DNA from: an uncultured Muribaculaceae bacterium
Lineage (GTDB): Bacteria; Bacteroidota; Bacteroidia; Bacteroidales; Muribaculaceae
Assembly: GCA_934675575.1 (NCBI GenBank)
Contig: CAKUQQ010000016.1
Location: 1 to 38,629, forward strand
DNA: 38,629 nucleotides
Direction of reading: 5' to 3'
Both the position numbers and the translations under genes were made by a program. Shown one piece after another: positions 29,401-34,601 of this stretch (the first letter of the stretch is position 1; each line of letters begins with the position of its first letter). The notes beneath the pieces are model-generated. The model saw only the letters and a program-made list of their open reading frames with translations, was not told the DNA's origin and did no database searches.

Positions 29401-29642
29401 GTGTGGGTGCAGCTTGGCTGACCAAGACATTTGGCGACTACAAAAAGACCTATGAACTCAACATAACCAAGGTGAGTGGAGTAGATGGCCTGAACGCCGA
29501 TGCAGCCATTGTCAAGACCGAATACTACAGCGTGAGCGGCGTGGCTCTCGGCAAGCAGAAACCTGCTGGGGCCGGCGTGTATGTTGCCAAAGACTATTAT
29601 AGCAACGGCAAGAGCGCGGCCCACAAGATTGTGGTGAAGTGA
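23496..29642 (+). CDS. giant secreted GLUG-repeat surface protein
   Basis: The 2048-residue product has a signal peptide (cleavage near GMAQ, about residue 21). Residues about 120-390 hold two related beta domains (each with YGP and LG-x-WGV motifs). Three large modules follow, opening with WSGNGTSSSPYVI (about 399), FAGQGTEKDPYLI (about 915) and FDGAGTKADPFQI (about 1356). Each contains an F-DGDG element, then many GLUG-type repeats of the form GGVAG...C.NYN.G.V, a closing G-[LM]-YP-x-[LI]-K motif and an Ig-like segment. The last 45 residues are a tail (TEYYSVSGVALG, GVYVAKDYY, basic end) like those in the cobamide operon. GLUG repeats occur in bacterial surface adhesins and peptidases; no catalytic domain is visible, so adhesion or surface coating is the likely role. 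Monocistronic. Confidence 0.88.
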   Translation: MTKKLLFSLLLCWLFSPAGMAQTQVIEQVAQLHGAASSVARSADVTQDSKASQDAETVKEFRAKIAQSNALHGHQTTPAANAGPEKQVNVESGKTWNLSGNKFASGSWQVNNQNGAKRAAKRKAATLPAEQSCAEFDYKYSDGSCTTNGVMKVKRIDDTNVQIINLWGLTDTLQATYDAAAGTLQITPAKIYQHSTYGPVWACSMDLAKRVYSTTTPITATVGDDGIITLGAWGVIVTEGDSKGGSFGVYSKSELKPCNATMSSVIYNGKSLTNTDSVQTYGVYVSQPYDNEIEIVNFVNNGATVKARLKPDSTVTISPQRIFTNVLYGPFNCYPANYAKSKSAQKGSIIAKGGETTIELGNWGVFCAASQSLSSLRVLSSKITFAKGAVIYPKPTPQDWSGNGTSSSPYVITKPTQLEAFCEDVMNGDDYKDKYVKLGNDIDMSTSTKAYTSIGNKETPFRGTFDGDGKTLKNLTISVGSEDYQGLFGYADTVSVIKNLTLDNVEMESAGQYSGTVAGWSAGKLTDIKVTGATLTFTNYGAGGVVGYFCGPELKNAYFKGTITGAGEDGGIAGNIVGCAVASNLESHGSITMSSLANSVWKSIGGIVATTLPAKEKEPQVRNSYSDMQLTDKTGYAYIGGVAGEVLTGTLERCYNAGPISGAANYTSSKSNGASGGVAGSVYGGNLKDCYNSNIVLNSSPSLHVGGVVGYVPNPSYTTNSDGDTIEWKYLSTVVRCINFGQVRVPATVINETEGVYGAAYSDTIMKDVYFDQQMVGTIMPASVKRMVLTTAQLTSGKALAGYDTSVWNFTEGLYPRLKGLDATTTAYLSAAPITFKEGNDVTKVKRNFKISTANDVYWKLYDNSNFADETAGLKIEGDSVIVKNAYSSELLVALSKTNTSILKLYSLSTINPSLFAGQGTEKDPYLIRNKADLESLGDGISKYAQTFKGDYFKQTADVDATGFGGIGMGGNSALQFNGTYDGDGHAIHNLKIDGVVFGADGKPDTKTSKIAVSLFGFVGEKGVVKNLSIASDCELRALNYASGVAAVNYGKVFNCKNYAKVITTDKYAAGIVALNQGGATVEQCYNAGHIVTGGSYAAGISAYSLGTVKNSQNDGYILGDSITPGRKAGAQTYVAGIVATTGSASVIENNVNSGAIYASYTVGGVSTQASSKGAFTGNINYGTVERSKATDANRGALLSHVPGQTCKVAANYYDAQIGHYGAAASSIAENLNGVNTSVLTSGEALDGLDADLYDWSKGLYPVIKAFKDEPAAIANRKMVVTFADGQTADDVYGTAALYKANDLKWSLTGGKHFSVADGALKVDLAADTTSLRDSLVAKVGDYEKVIALRAMPGVFDGAGTKADPFQIKSKDDMLKLAKFANEELFAFTGRYFKVLNDIDFGETEYKCVGVDAGSFNADFDGDGHKFSNINNTFALTQASRGLFGNVGPKGAVHDLTLASGKITGYRYNGGVAGSVYGKVYNCENHAVVSTSNLGVGGIVGIVKIGGEVYNCKNYGSFDTKSGGIGGIAYQVDKGGVVRDCENDTALSTPKSTLGGIVATSGGVIRNCVNKGQLEGTSTVAGIAASSVGGDSIVDCHNEGEIISSGSYVAGIVGTGKKSVVPMVVKNCYNVAPLTGKGYLGGIAGRLYAGAVLEDCYNTADLTSISSTNIGGVAGVQDGSRDYTSKMIRCYNTGAVVSHGQYTGGVIGDNNDNTYVEACYNTGDVLADANFSGGFAGGFSGVAVDCYNTGNVEASGYGIGGFSGLGPGEIHGCFNLGNVTSTNGTNSYGVAGGLWGYGRPRLYDSYNMGTVTGKTYVGGIAAGAFDDFTLVNVYNAGKIVTSDTTTSGNICPSAPKYDLYFTNVYYDTDVNSGFTPSQSDAMASGVTTRNLALAALGDSAFDAKQGMYPTLKAQAQNELANWFAAVPVLAAGDTYKAVTSAFVVGTPAGTVWTASDNLTIADGNVTSSGVGAAWLTKTFGDYKKTYELNITKVSGVDGLNADAAIVKTEYYSVSGVALGKQKPAGAGVYVAKDYYSNGKSAAHKIVVK
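24691..29235 (+). repeat. three tandem GLUG modules within the giant protein gene
   Basis: At protein level three long modules start near 24691, 26238 and 27561 and end near 25960, 27300 and 29235 at G-[LM]-YP-x-[LI]-K. Each holds many units of about 25-40 residues with GG-x-AG and C-YN-x-G motifs; the third module has the most. The copies differ considerably in DNA sequence, so the repeats are old rather than freshly amplified. Confidence 0.75.
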
Positions 29643-29690
29643 ACTGAGAGGTAAAAAAGGATAATAATACAGATAATCCTCCCATAATGC

Positions 29691-29734
29691 AGTGGCGGGG
29701 AGCGGCTCAAAAAACCGTTCTCCGCCACTTTTTT
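29691..29734 (+). terminator. intrinsic terminator after the giant repeat gene
   Basis: AGTGGCGGGGAGCGG (29691-29705) pairs with CCGTTCTCCGCCACT (29715-29729) over 15 bp including two G-U pairs, with an A-rich 9-base loop and a T run to 29734. The surrounding gap (29643-29971) otherwise contains only the lgt promoter region. Confidence 0.92.
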
Positions 29735-29845
29735 GCCCCTATGCGAGCGTCGCCCCTCATTAATGTGCGCTGAAACCGCCTCGTGCAAAAAAAAACAGGC
29801 AAAAAACTAATAATGCGCTGGCCGATGTTTTCCAACTATTTTGTT

Positions 29846-29853
29846 TAACTTTG
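29846..29853 (+). promoter_or_regulatory. candidate -7 element for lgt
   Basis: TAACTTTG fits TAnnTTTG and lies 118 bases upstream of the lgt ATG; the -33 region has no clear TTTG. An untranslated leader of about 110 bases would result. I see no recognisable riboswitch in it. Confidence 0.45.
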
Positions 29854-29971
29854 TGCCGAATTTTTCAATTTGTTTTTCAGAGATAAAGCAAATAGGGTGC
29901 AGATTGCCAAGTTTGGCTTTGGCACAGCGCTGAGATGAGGCTTTTCTCAATGCAAAAAGAGTAACGCACAG

Positions 29972-30853
29972 ATGTTAGACTTTGTGACATGGACGGCCAA
30001 TCCTAATTTGTTCAGCGGTTTCGTTACGGTTCGCTGGTATGGATTGATGTTTGCCGTAGGCTTTTGGGTGGGCTATGAGATAGTGTGGCGCATATTCCGC
30101 CACGAGGGTGCGCCTGAGAGCTGGGTTGGCAAGCTGTTTTTCTATGTGGTGATAGCCACTATACTGGGAGCAAGGCTTGGTCATGTGTTCTTCTATGATT
30201 GGAGCTACTACTCGCAGCATCTCGCCGACATTCCCAAGATATGGGAAGGCGGATTGGCGAGTCATGGCGGCACGCTCGGCATAATGCTTGCCATTTGGCT
30301 CTATAGCCGGCAGGTCACGCATCGCAGCATGTTGTGGACATTCGACCGCCTGGTGGTGCCGGTGGGCTTTGTGGGTGCTCTGATAAGAATAGGCAACTTG
30401 ATGAACCACGAAATCTATGGTAGTCCTACCGACTTGCCGTGGGGTTTCAGGTTTATCGACAACATAACGCAATATATGCACGGTGCAGCCCCTGTGTTTA
30501 CAGCGCCTTGTCACCCCACGCAGCTCTATGAGGCGGCTTGCTATCTTGTGGTGTTTGGCGTGTGCATGTATATGTATTGGCGTCGCAACGACCAAGAACG
30601 TCCTGGCTTGATTTTCGGAGTGTTCATGATAGGCATATTCCTGTCGAGGTTTGTGATTGAATATCTGAAAAACGTGCAGGAGCCGTGGGAGATTGCAATG
30701 CGTGCCGACTGGGGCATTGACCAGGGCCAGCTGCTCAGCATTCCGTTTGTGCTGCTTGGCTTGTGGCTTGTGGTGAGGGCTTATTGCCGTCCTCGTGTGA
30801 AGCTTGACTATCCCGACAAATTTGCCCCTGAAAGCAAAGACAACAAGAAGTGA
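29972..30853 (+). CDS. lgt: prolipoprotein diacylglyceryl transferase
   Basis: Lgt transfers diacylglycerol from phosphatidylglycerol to the lipobox cysteine of prolipoproteins in the inner membrane, the first step of lipoprotein maturation. The 293-residue product has seven hydrophobic segments and the signature ALIRIGNLMNHEIYG (about residues 131-145), whose core matches the G-x-x-x-R-x-GN-x-x-N-x-E pattern, plus HPTQLYE (about 188-194), FLSRFVIEYLK and GQLLSIP. Arg, Asn, His and Glu positions of the family are retained. It is followed after 34 bases by a DUF4919-like gene that may be co-transcribed. Its products would include the BtuG-like lipoprotein above. Confidence 0.97.
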   Translation: MLDFVTWTANPNLFSGFVTVRWYGLMFAVGFWVGYEIVWRIFRHEGAPESWVGKLFFYVVIATILGARLGHVFFYDWSYYSQHLADIPKIWEGGLASHGGTLGIMLAIWLYSRQVTHRSMLWTFDRLVVPVGFVGALIRIGNLMNHEIYGSPTDLPWGFRFIDNITQYMHGAAPVFTAPCHPTQLYEAACYLVVFGVCMYMYWRRNDQERPGLIFGVFMIGIFLSRFVIEYLKNVQEPWEIAMRADWGIDQGQLLSIPFVLLGLWLVVRAYCRPRVKLDYPDKFAPESKDNKK

Positions 30854-30887
30854 AAGATAAGAGATAATACTAAAGATTAAAACATAA

Positions 30888-31529
30888 ATGACTGAACAAG
30901 TAAAAAAAACTGTGGATTTTGACGAACTTAAAAAGTTTGTGGCAAATCACGGTGAAGATTATAACGCGTTGTTGCAACGATTTGTCAACGGCGACGAAAC
31001 ACTCACACTCGAGGAGTTGAAGACTGTGTATTACGGCTCGCCTTTTGCAGGCTTTAAGATGGATAAGGAAGTGATAGCCCTGGCCGACTATCATCTGCGC
31101 TTCAAAGACTACAAAATGGCTTATTACCTCTATATCGACGCGTTGGGCAAAAACCCGGTGTCGCCAATGCTGCTCAAGAAGGCTTACAACTGTGCCTATC
31201 TTGGCGCTTTCGGCAAGGCCGAAAGTCAGAAACTTATGGCTAAGCGCAACATGATGTGCCGTGCGATTGAGTCAACCGGCGATGGCACAAGCGTTGAAAC
31301 TGCCATGCAGGTGGTGGCAACTGAAGACGAGTATCAATTTCTCTACAACACCGTGCATGTGAAAGACGTAATGACCCAGAGTGTGGTTGCAACCAAGGGT
31401 GATGTGGTGGTTGACGACATGACTGTGGCTGTGCTTGGTGAAAAAGAACCGCGCCACTATTTCTTTGAGTGCTACGGCGAGACTGAGACCGACATGCAGG
31501 ATTTCTTCAACCGCAAAAAAGGTTTCTGA
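30888..31529 (+). CDS. DUF4919-like protein, function unknown
   Basis: The 213-residue product matches my recollection of the Bacteroidetes family DUF4919, with DYNALLQRFVNGDETLTLEE (about residues 24-43), then VYYGSPFAGFK, ALADYHLRFKDYKMAYYLYI, and a C-terminal part with VKDVMTQSVVATKGDVVVDD and PRHYFFECYGETE. The middle has helical TPR-like character. No signal peptide or lipobox is visible, unlike some family members, so it may be cytoplasmic. It lies 34 bases after lgt and ends at a terminator, so the two genes may form an operon. No biochemical role is known to me. Confidence 0.78.
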   Translation: MTEQVKKTVDFDELKKFVANHGEDYNALLQRFVNGDETLTLEELKTVYYGSPFAGFKMDKEVIALADYHLRFKDYKMAYYLYIDALGKNPVSPMLLKKAYNCAYLGAFGKAESQKLMAKRNMMCRAIESTGDGTSVETAMQVVATEDEYQFLYNTVHVKDVMTQSVVATKGDVVVDDMTVAVLGEKEPRHYFFECYGETETDMQDFFNRKKGF

Positions 31530-31563
31530 AAAAGGCAATATCTCTGCATAAGATAAAGAAATT

Positions 31564-31601
31564 AAAAAGTGGCATCGTAATCACTCGACGCCGCTTTTTT
31601 T
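31564..31601 (+). terminator. intrinsic terminator after the lgt operon
   Basis: AAAAAGTGGC (31564-31573) pairs with GCCGCTTTTT (31590-31599), 10 bp with one G-U, followed by T residues to 31601. Confidence 0.8.
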
Positions 31602-31670
31602 GATTTTTCAGCAAATAAACATTTATCGGCAATTATCGCTTTATGGCCAATGGACACATATAAAGAAACA

Positions 31671-32177
31671 ATGGAATACGTTTTCAGAAAAGCAACTGCT
31701 GCCGACATTGACAGCAGCATGAAAATTTTGGAATTTGCAAGGCAGCAGATGCTCAGTGAGGGGAAAAAGCAATGGGACGCAAATTACCCAACCAGGGCAA
31801 ATGTTGAGGCCGATGTGCATAATTGCAACGCATACGTCATGCAGCATGGCGACAGGCTTGTGGCTTATGGTGCGGTGGTGTTTACCGGCGAACCTGCCTA
31901 CTGCGACATTGATGGCCACTGGCTGTCGGAGCAGCCTTTTGTGGTGCTTCACCGCATAGCTGTGGCTGGCGACGAAAGGGGGCATGGCATAGGGGTGAAG
32001 TTTATGCAAGAAGTGGAGAGGCTTGCGCTAACCAAGGGCGTTCATAGTTTCAGAGCCGACACCAACTACGACAACGAGCGCATGCAGCGTCTGTTTGAAA
32101 AAATGGGATTTACTTACTGCGGCAAAATTTCATACCCGCAAGGTCAGCGCATGGCATACGAGAAACTGCTTGTGTGA
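31671..32177 (+). CDS. GNAT family N-acetyltransferase
   Basis: The product has a GNAT fold: N-terminal FRKATAADIDSSMKILEFAR, then LVAYGAVVF (strand beta-4), VVLHRIAVAGDERGHGIGVK (about residues 90-109) with the acetyl-CoA-binding R/Q-G-x-G-x-[GA] loop in the form RGHGIG, and a C-terminal FRADTNYDNERMQRLFEKMG (about residues 126-145). I prefer the ATG at 31671 (168 residues), which follows TAAAGAAACA and starts directly at the domain; an ATG at 31650 would add seven residues. Substrate is unknown. It is convergent with the HipS-like gene, 32 bases away. Confidence 0.88.
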   Translation: MEYVFRKATAADIDSSMKILEFARQQMLSEGKKQWDANYPTRANVEADVHNCNAYVMQHGDRLVAYGAVVFTGEPAYCDIDGHWLSEQPFVVLHRIAVAGDERGHGIGVKFMQEVERLALTKGVHSFRADTNYDNERMQRLFEKMGFTYCGKISYPQGQRMAYEKLLV

Positions 32178-32209
32178 TAGTGTAAAAGTAAATTCTGTTT
32201 AGGCACCGC

Positions 32210-32581
32210 TTAAATTTTGTGAGACAACTTTGATTGGTTGCGCAGATAATTGTCACACAACACCTCCTCTATTTTGTTTGCCCACACGTTATCCACTCCT
32301 GTACGCTCGGCATATTGAAACACGACGTTACCCCAGCTGTCTGGCAGAGAATCGGCAATAAATTCTGGTAAGCCGGAGTATGGCTTGTCTTTGTTGCCAA
32401 TTATCGGAAACCCTCTCTGCATAGCGATAGAGTTTAATGGGGCTACGAAAGGAGCAATGTTTAGGCCACTTTTAATAAAGTCTTTGTCAAACACAAACGT
32501 GGAGCGATTTTGGCATTTGTCCCACGACAATATGCCAACCAATTTGTCCCACAACCTTACTTGTATGACGTTATCTTTCAT
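32210..32581 (-). CDS. HipA N-terminal-domain-only protein (HipS-like), kinase part absent
   Basis: The 123-residue product matches the N-terminal subdomain of HipA-family toxins: VRLWDKLVGILSWD (about residues 8-21), STFVFDKDFIKSGLNIAPF, and GLPEFIADSLPDSWGN (about residues 69-84), the latter the usual bridge into the kinase. After about residue 85 the family pattern fades and the frame stops; the roughly 300-residue kinase domain is missing and no kinase gene follows. It overlaps the end of the HTH gene by 11 bases, so translation is probably coupled. It could be a stand-alone HipS-type antitoxin-like protein, as in hipBST modules, or the stump of a deleted hipA. Both fit. Confidence 0.72.
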   Translation of the reverse strand: MKDNVIQVRLWDKLVGILSWDKCQNRSTFVFDKDFIKSGLNIAPFVAPLNSIAMQRGFPIIGNKDKPYSGLPEFIADSLPDSWGNVVFQYAERTGVDNVWANKIEEVLCDNYLRNQSKLSHKI

Positions 32582-32888
32582 GTCTTACTCTTTCTTTTTT
32601 GTGATTCCTTTTTCGCATTTGGACAGGGATTTCAGGCAGTTTAGGCAAAAGTTTTTCTGCTTCCGACAAAAAACCTATGCTCCGCAGAAGCGACAGAATT
32701 GTTCCATAGCCAATGTTTTTGGCTTCACCTTTCTCAAATTGGCTTATGGTGAATATGCTGACACCGGATTGTTCAGCCACCTCGCGTTGCGTCATGTCGC
32801 ACAAAAGCCGATATTCCTTGAATCTGCTGCCAAATTCTGAAATTATCTCAGAGTTTGATTTTTCCTCTATGCCATACTCTGTAATCAT
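32571..32888 (-). CDS. HipB-like Xre-family transcriptional regulator
   Basis: The 105-residue product carries an HTH_3/Xre domain (about residues 19-72): FKEYRLLCDMTQREVAEQSG, then SIFTISQFEKGEAKNIGYGT as the recognition segment, and a basic C-terminal tail. It is the size of HipB-type antitoxin repressors and overlaps the HipS-like gene by 11 bases in the toxin-antitoxin gene order. It probably represses its own promoter. The ATG at 32888 lies only four bases from the -7 promoter box, suggesting a leaderless transcript. Confidence 0.85.
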   Translation of the reverse strand: MITEYGIEEKSNSEIISEFGSRFKEYRLLCDMTQREVAEQSGVSIFTISQFEKGEAKNIGYGTILSLLRSIGFLSEAEKLLPKLPEIPVQMRKRNHKKERVRHER

Positions 32889-32892
32889 GTTG

Positions 32893-32927
32893 CAAACATA
32901 TAGCTATTTATATATTTATGCGTCAAA
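32893..32927 (-). promoter_or_regulatory. promoter of the hipB-like operon
   Basis: On the minus strand TTTG (32927-32924), 23 bases, then TATGTTTG (32900-32893) fit the Bacteroidetes consensus at the upper end of the spacing range. The start codon is four bases downstream of the -7 box, so transcription would begin at or very near the ATG. Confidence 0.5.
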
Positions 32928-32987
32928 AACAGGTTTAAATATTTATATAACTATACTTTTTCGGGTGTGCTTGGTGTATATAAAGGT

Positions 32988-33021
32988 GCATAGCGGCAAT
33001 GTGATTTCGTTGCCGCTATGC
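32988..33021 (-). terminator. perfect 12-bp hairpin downstream of the secreted hypothetical gene
   Basis: GCATAGCGGCAA (32988-32999) and TTGCCGCTATGC (33010-33021) form a perfect stem with a 10-base loop. It lies 54 bases beyond the stop of the minus-strand gene at 33075. On the minus strand only ACCTTTAT follows, so the T tract is weak; it may be an mRNA 3'-end stabiliser or weak terminator. Confidence 0.5.
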
Positions 33022-33074
33022 GTTGTCTTTATGTTGCCGCCAAATACCTTTAAGACGATGGCAATGGGGCGAAG

Positions 33075-33764
33075 TTATTTGCTGGTTCTTGTGATTGCCT
33101 GATTTGTTTTCAGATAGTCGTCGTAGAGACGTATTATTAGTGTGGGGTCTTCAACTAGTTCTTTGCAGTGATTGTCGTCGTTGAAGTATTCCTTATAGAT
33201 TTCTGCCAGTTCTTTAGGACCTTTTTTCGACAGCGACAGTAGCAGATATGCTATGTCAACATGGCCGCTACGCACTATGTTGTATATTCTGTCGTCGCCG
33301 CGAAGTTTCACGCCATAGGTGCTGTTGAGAGTGGAAACCTGAAGGTTCTTGCTGTCGGTGGTGGAGTAGGTGTCATAGCAATAAATAGTGCCGTTGGGCA
33401 GACGGCTCACCACACGAAACAGACCACGTATTTTGTTGTCGCCTTTGAATGGAATTGGAGCGTTGAAGTCTTGCGACTCGTATTGGCAAGTGGTGTCATT
33501 TGCATATTTGTAGCCTTTTATGTCTTTGGCTTTGTAGGTTTTTGCATTTTTGCCGTCGGAGTTTGGCGACATTTTCACAAACGACGGAATGGAGCCTGTG
33601 GTGCGAAATAGGTTCCTGAGACCGCTTCCCACGTCGTTTTTCTCATAGCCAACCACAGTTGTACCGTCGTTGAGAGTCACAATCAGTTTGTCTCTTTCTT
33701 TTTGGGTGGCTTGCATGGCAAATGCGTAGCAGGCCATGAGCAGGATAATTAGAGCTTTGTTCAT
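33075..33764 (-). CDS. secreted hypothetical protein
   Basis: The 229-residue product starts with a signal peptide (MNKALIILLMACYAFAMQA, about residues 1-19) without a lipobox cysteine at the expected site, so it is probably periplasmic. The segment LIVTLNDGTTVVGYEKNDVG (about residues 27-46) is typical of beta-rich Bacteroidetes proteins of unknown function; the C-terminal third is helical and charged (KKGPKELAEIYKEYF, PTLIIRLYDDYLKTNQ). I recognise no domain. It is transcribed alone and diverges from the CBM9-like gene; its promoter region contains a G8 tract. Confidence 0.7.
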   Translation of the reverse strand: MNKALIILLMACYAFAMQATQKERDKLIVTLNDGTTVVGYEKNDVGSGLRNLFRTTGSIPSFVKMSPNSDGKNAKTYKAKDIKGYKYANDTTCQYESQDFNAPIPFKGDNKIRGLFRVVSRLPNGTIYCYDTYSTTDSKNLQVSTLNSTYGVKLRGDDRIYNIVRSGHVDIAYLLLSLSKKGPKELAEIYKEYFNDDNHCKELVEDPTLIIRLYDDYLKTNQAITRTSK

Positions 33765-33813
33765 AGTTGTGTTTTGTTGTTGCTGTTTTTTTGCATAAAT
33801 ATATCTCTGGACA

Positions 33814-33849
33814 CAAAGTTACATTTTTGTATTTATTTTTACCCCCCCC
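33814..33849 (-). promoter_or_regulatory. promoter region of the secreted hypothetical with G8 tract at the -33 position
   Basis: On the minus strand the -7 box is TAACTTTG (33821-33814), about 50 bases upstream of the start at 33764. No TTTG is present upstream; instead a run of eight G (C8 on the + strand, 33842-33849) lies about 20 bases upstream, exactly where the -33 element is expected. Confidence 0.45.
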
Positions 33850-33895
33850 TATAAAAATAACACTTGTTAACACTGTGTTTTTGCTTTTCATTGTG

Positions 33896-33936
33896 CTATT
33901 TTAGCAGCATGGGTTGTGGCATTGTTGCTAAAATAG
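33896..33936 (+). promoter_or_regulatory. operator-like dyad overlapping the CBM9/kinase promoter
   Basis: CTATTTTAGCAGCA (33896-33909) and TGTTGCTAAAATAG (33923-33936) are inverted copies matching at 13 of 14 positions, the other being G-T, separated by 13 bases. The dyad covers the -33 TTG (33914-33916) and abuts the -7 box, the position expected for a repressor operator. The regulator is unknown and not encoded nearby. Confidence 0.6.
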
Positions 33937-33944
33937 TATTTTTG
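33914..33944 (+). promoter_or_regulatory. promoter of the CBM9-like/kinase operon
   Basis: TTG (33914-33916), 20 bases, then TATTTTTG (33937-33944) fit the Bacteroidetes consensus. The ATG at 33949 follows the -7 box by only four bases, so the transcript would be leaderless or nearly so. Confidence 0.55.
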
Positions 33945-33948
33945 AATT

Positions 33949-34584
33949 ATGAAAACCATTGAGATAAACAAAATTTCGGATTTTGACGCTTCGTCGCTCA
34001 GCGCTGTGGCTGCCTCCATGAAGCAGCAGGGCGTTAAAACGGCCGTCAGCACGGTTAACTGGAAAGACTATGACTATGTGCCCGGAGTGGCATTGTGGCT
34101 GGCTTACACGCCCGACAGGCTTTGGTGCTACTTTGAGGTGGAGGAGAAGCATGCCTTGGCTGTGAACATGAAGCCAAACGGCAACGTGTGGGAGGACAGT
34201 TGCGTGGAGATTTTCATTGGCGACCCCGACGGTGAGCATTACTTCAACTTTGAGAACAACTGCGTGGGCACAGGACTTGTGGCACGTAGGCTCAGCCAAA
34301 CCGACTTTGAACTGTGGAGTGAAGCCGACGTGCAGCGTGTGACGCGCCTGGCGAGCTTGCCGCACGTGCCAGTCAATCGTCATGGCGATGAGAAGTGGCA
34401 ACTTGCCGTGGGCATTCCGTTTGGCATGATAGGGCACAGTGAAGTTCCGTCGGAGTTGAGAGCCAATTTCTATAAGTGCGGCGACAACACCGAAACTCCA
34501 CATTTTTTGAGCTGGTCGCCAATTCACACTCCGTCGCCCAGTTTCCACCAACCCCAATTCTTTGGCAAAATAATCTTGAAATAA
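33949..34584 (+). CDS. CBM9-like carbohydrate-binding protein
   Basis: The 211-residue product resembles the stand-alone CBM9-like family of Bacteroidetes: VNWKDYDYVPGVALWLAYTP (about residues 37-56), LWCYFEVEEKH, NGNVWEDSCVEIFIGD (about residues 77-92), HYFNFENNCVGTGL, and the C-terminal FHQPQFFGKIILK. The Trp, Glu and Asp positions of the core are typical of the fold. No signal peptide is seen, so it appears cytoplasmic unless exported differently. A kinase gene follows 17 bases later, making a two-gene operon probably concerned with intracellular sugar use. The sugar is not determinable. Confidence 0.78.
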   Translation: MKTIEINKISDFDASSLSAVAASMKQQGVKTAVSTVNWKDYDYVPGVALWLAYTPDRLWCYFEVEEKHALAVNMKPNGNVWEDSCVEIFIGDPDGEHYFNFENNCVGTGLVARRLSQTDFELWSEADVQRVTRLASLPHVPVNRHGDEKWQLAVGIPFGMIGHSEVPSELRANFYKCGDNTETPHFLSWSPIHTPSPSFHQPQFFGKIILK

Positions 34585-34601
34585 AATCATAAAAATCTGC
34601 T

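Noticed and set aside
32385..32840. 151-codon plus-strand frame over the hipB/hipS region
   Set aside because: The minus-strand products match HTH and HipA N-terminal patterns; the plus-strand frame has none.
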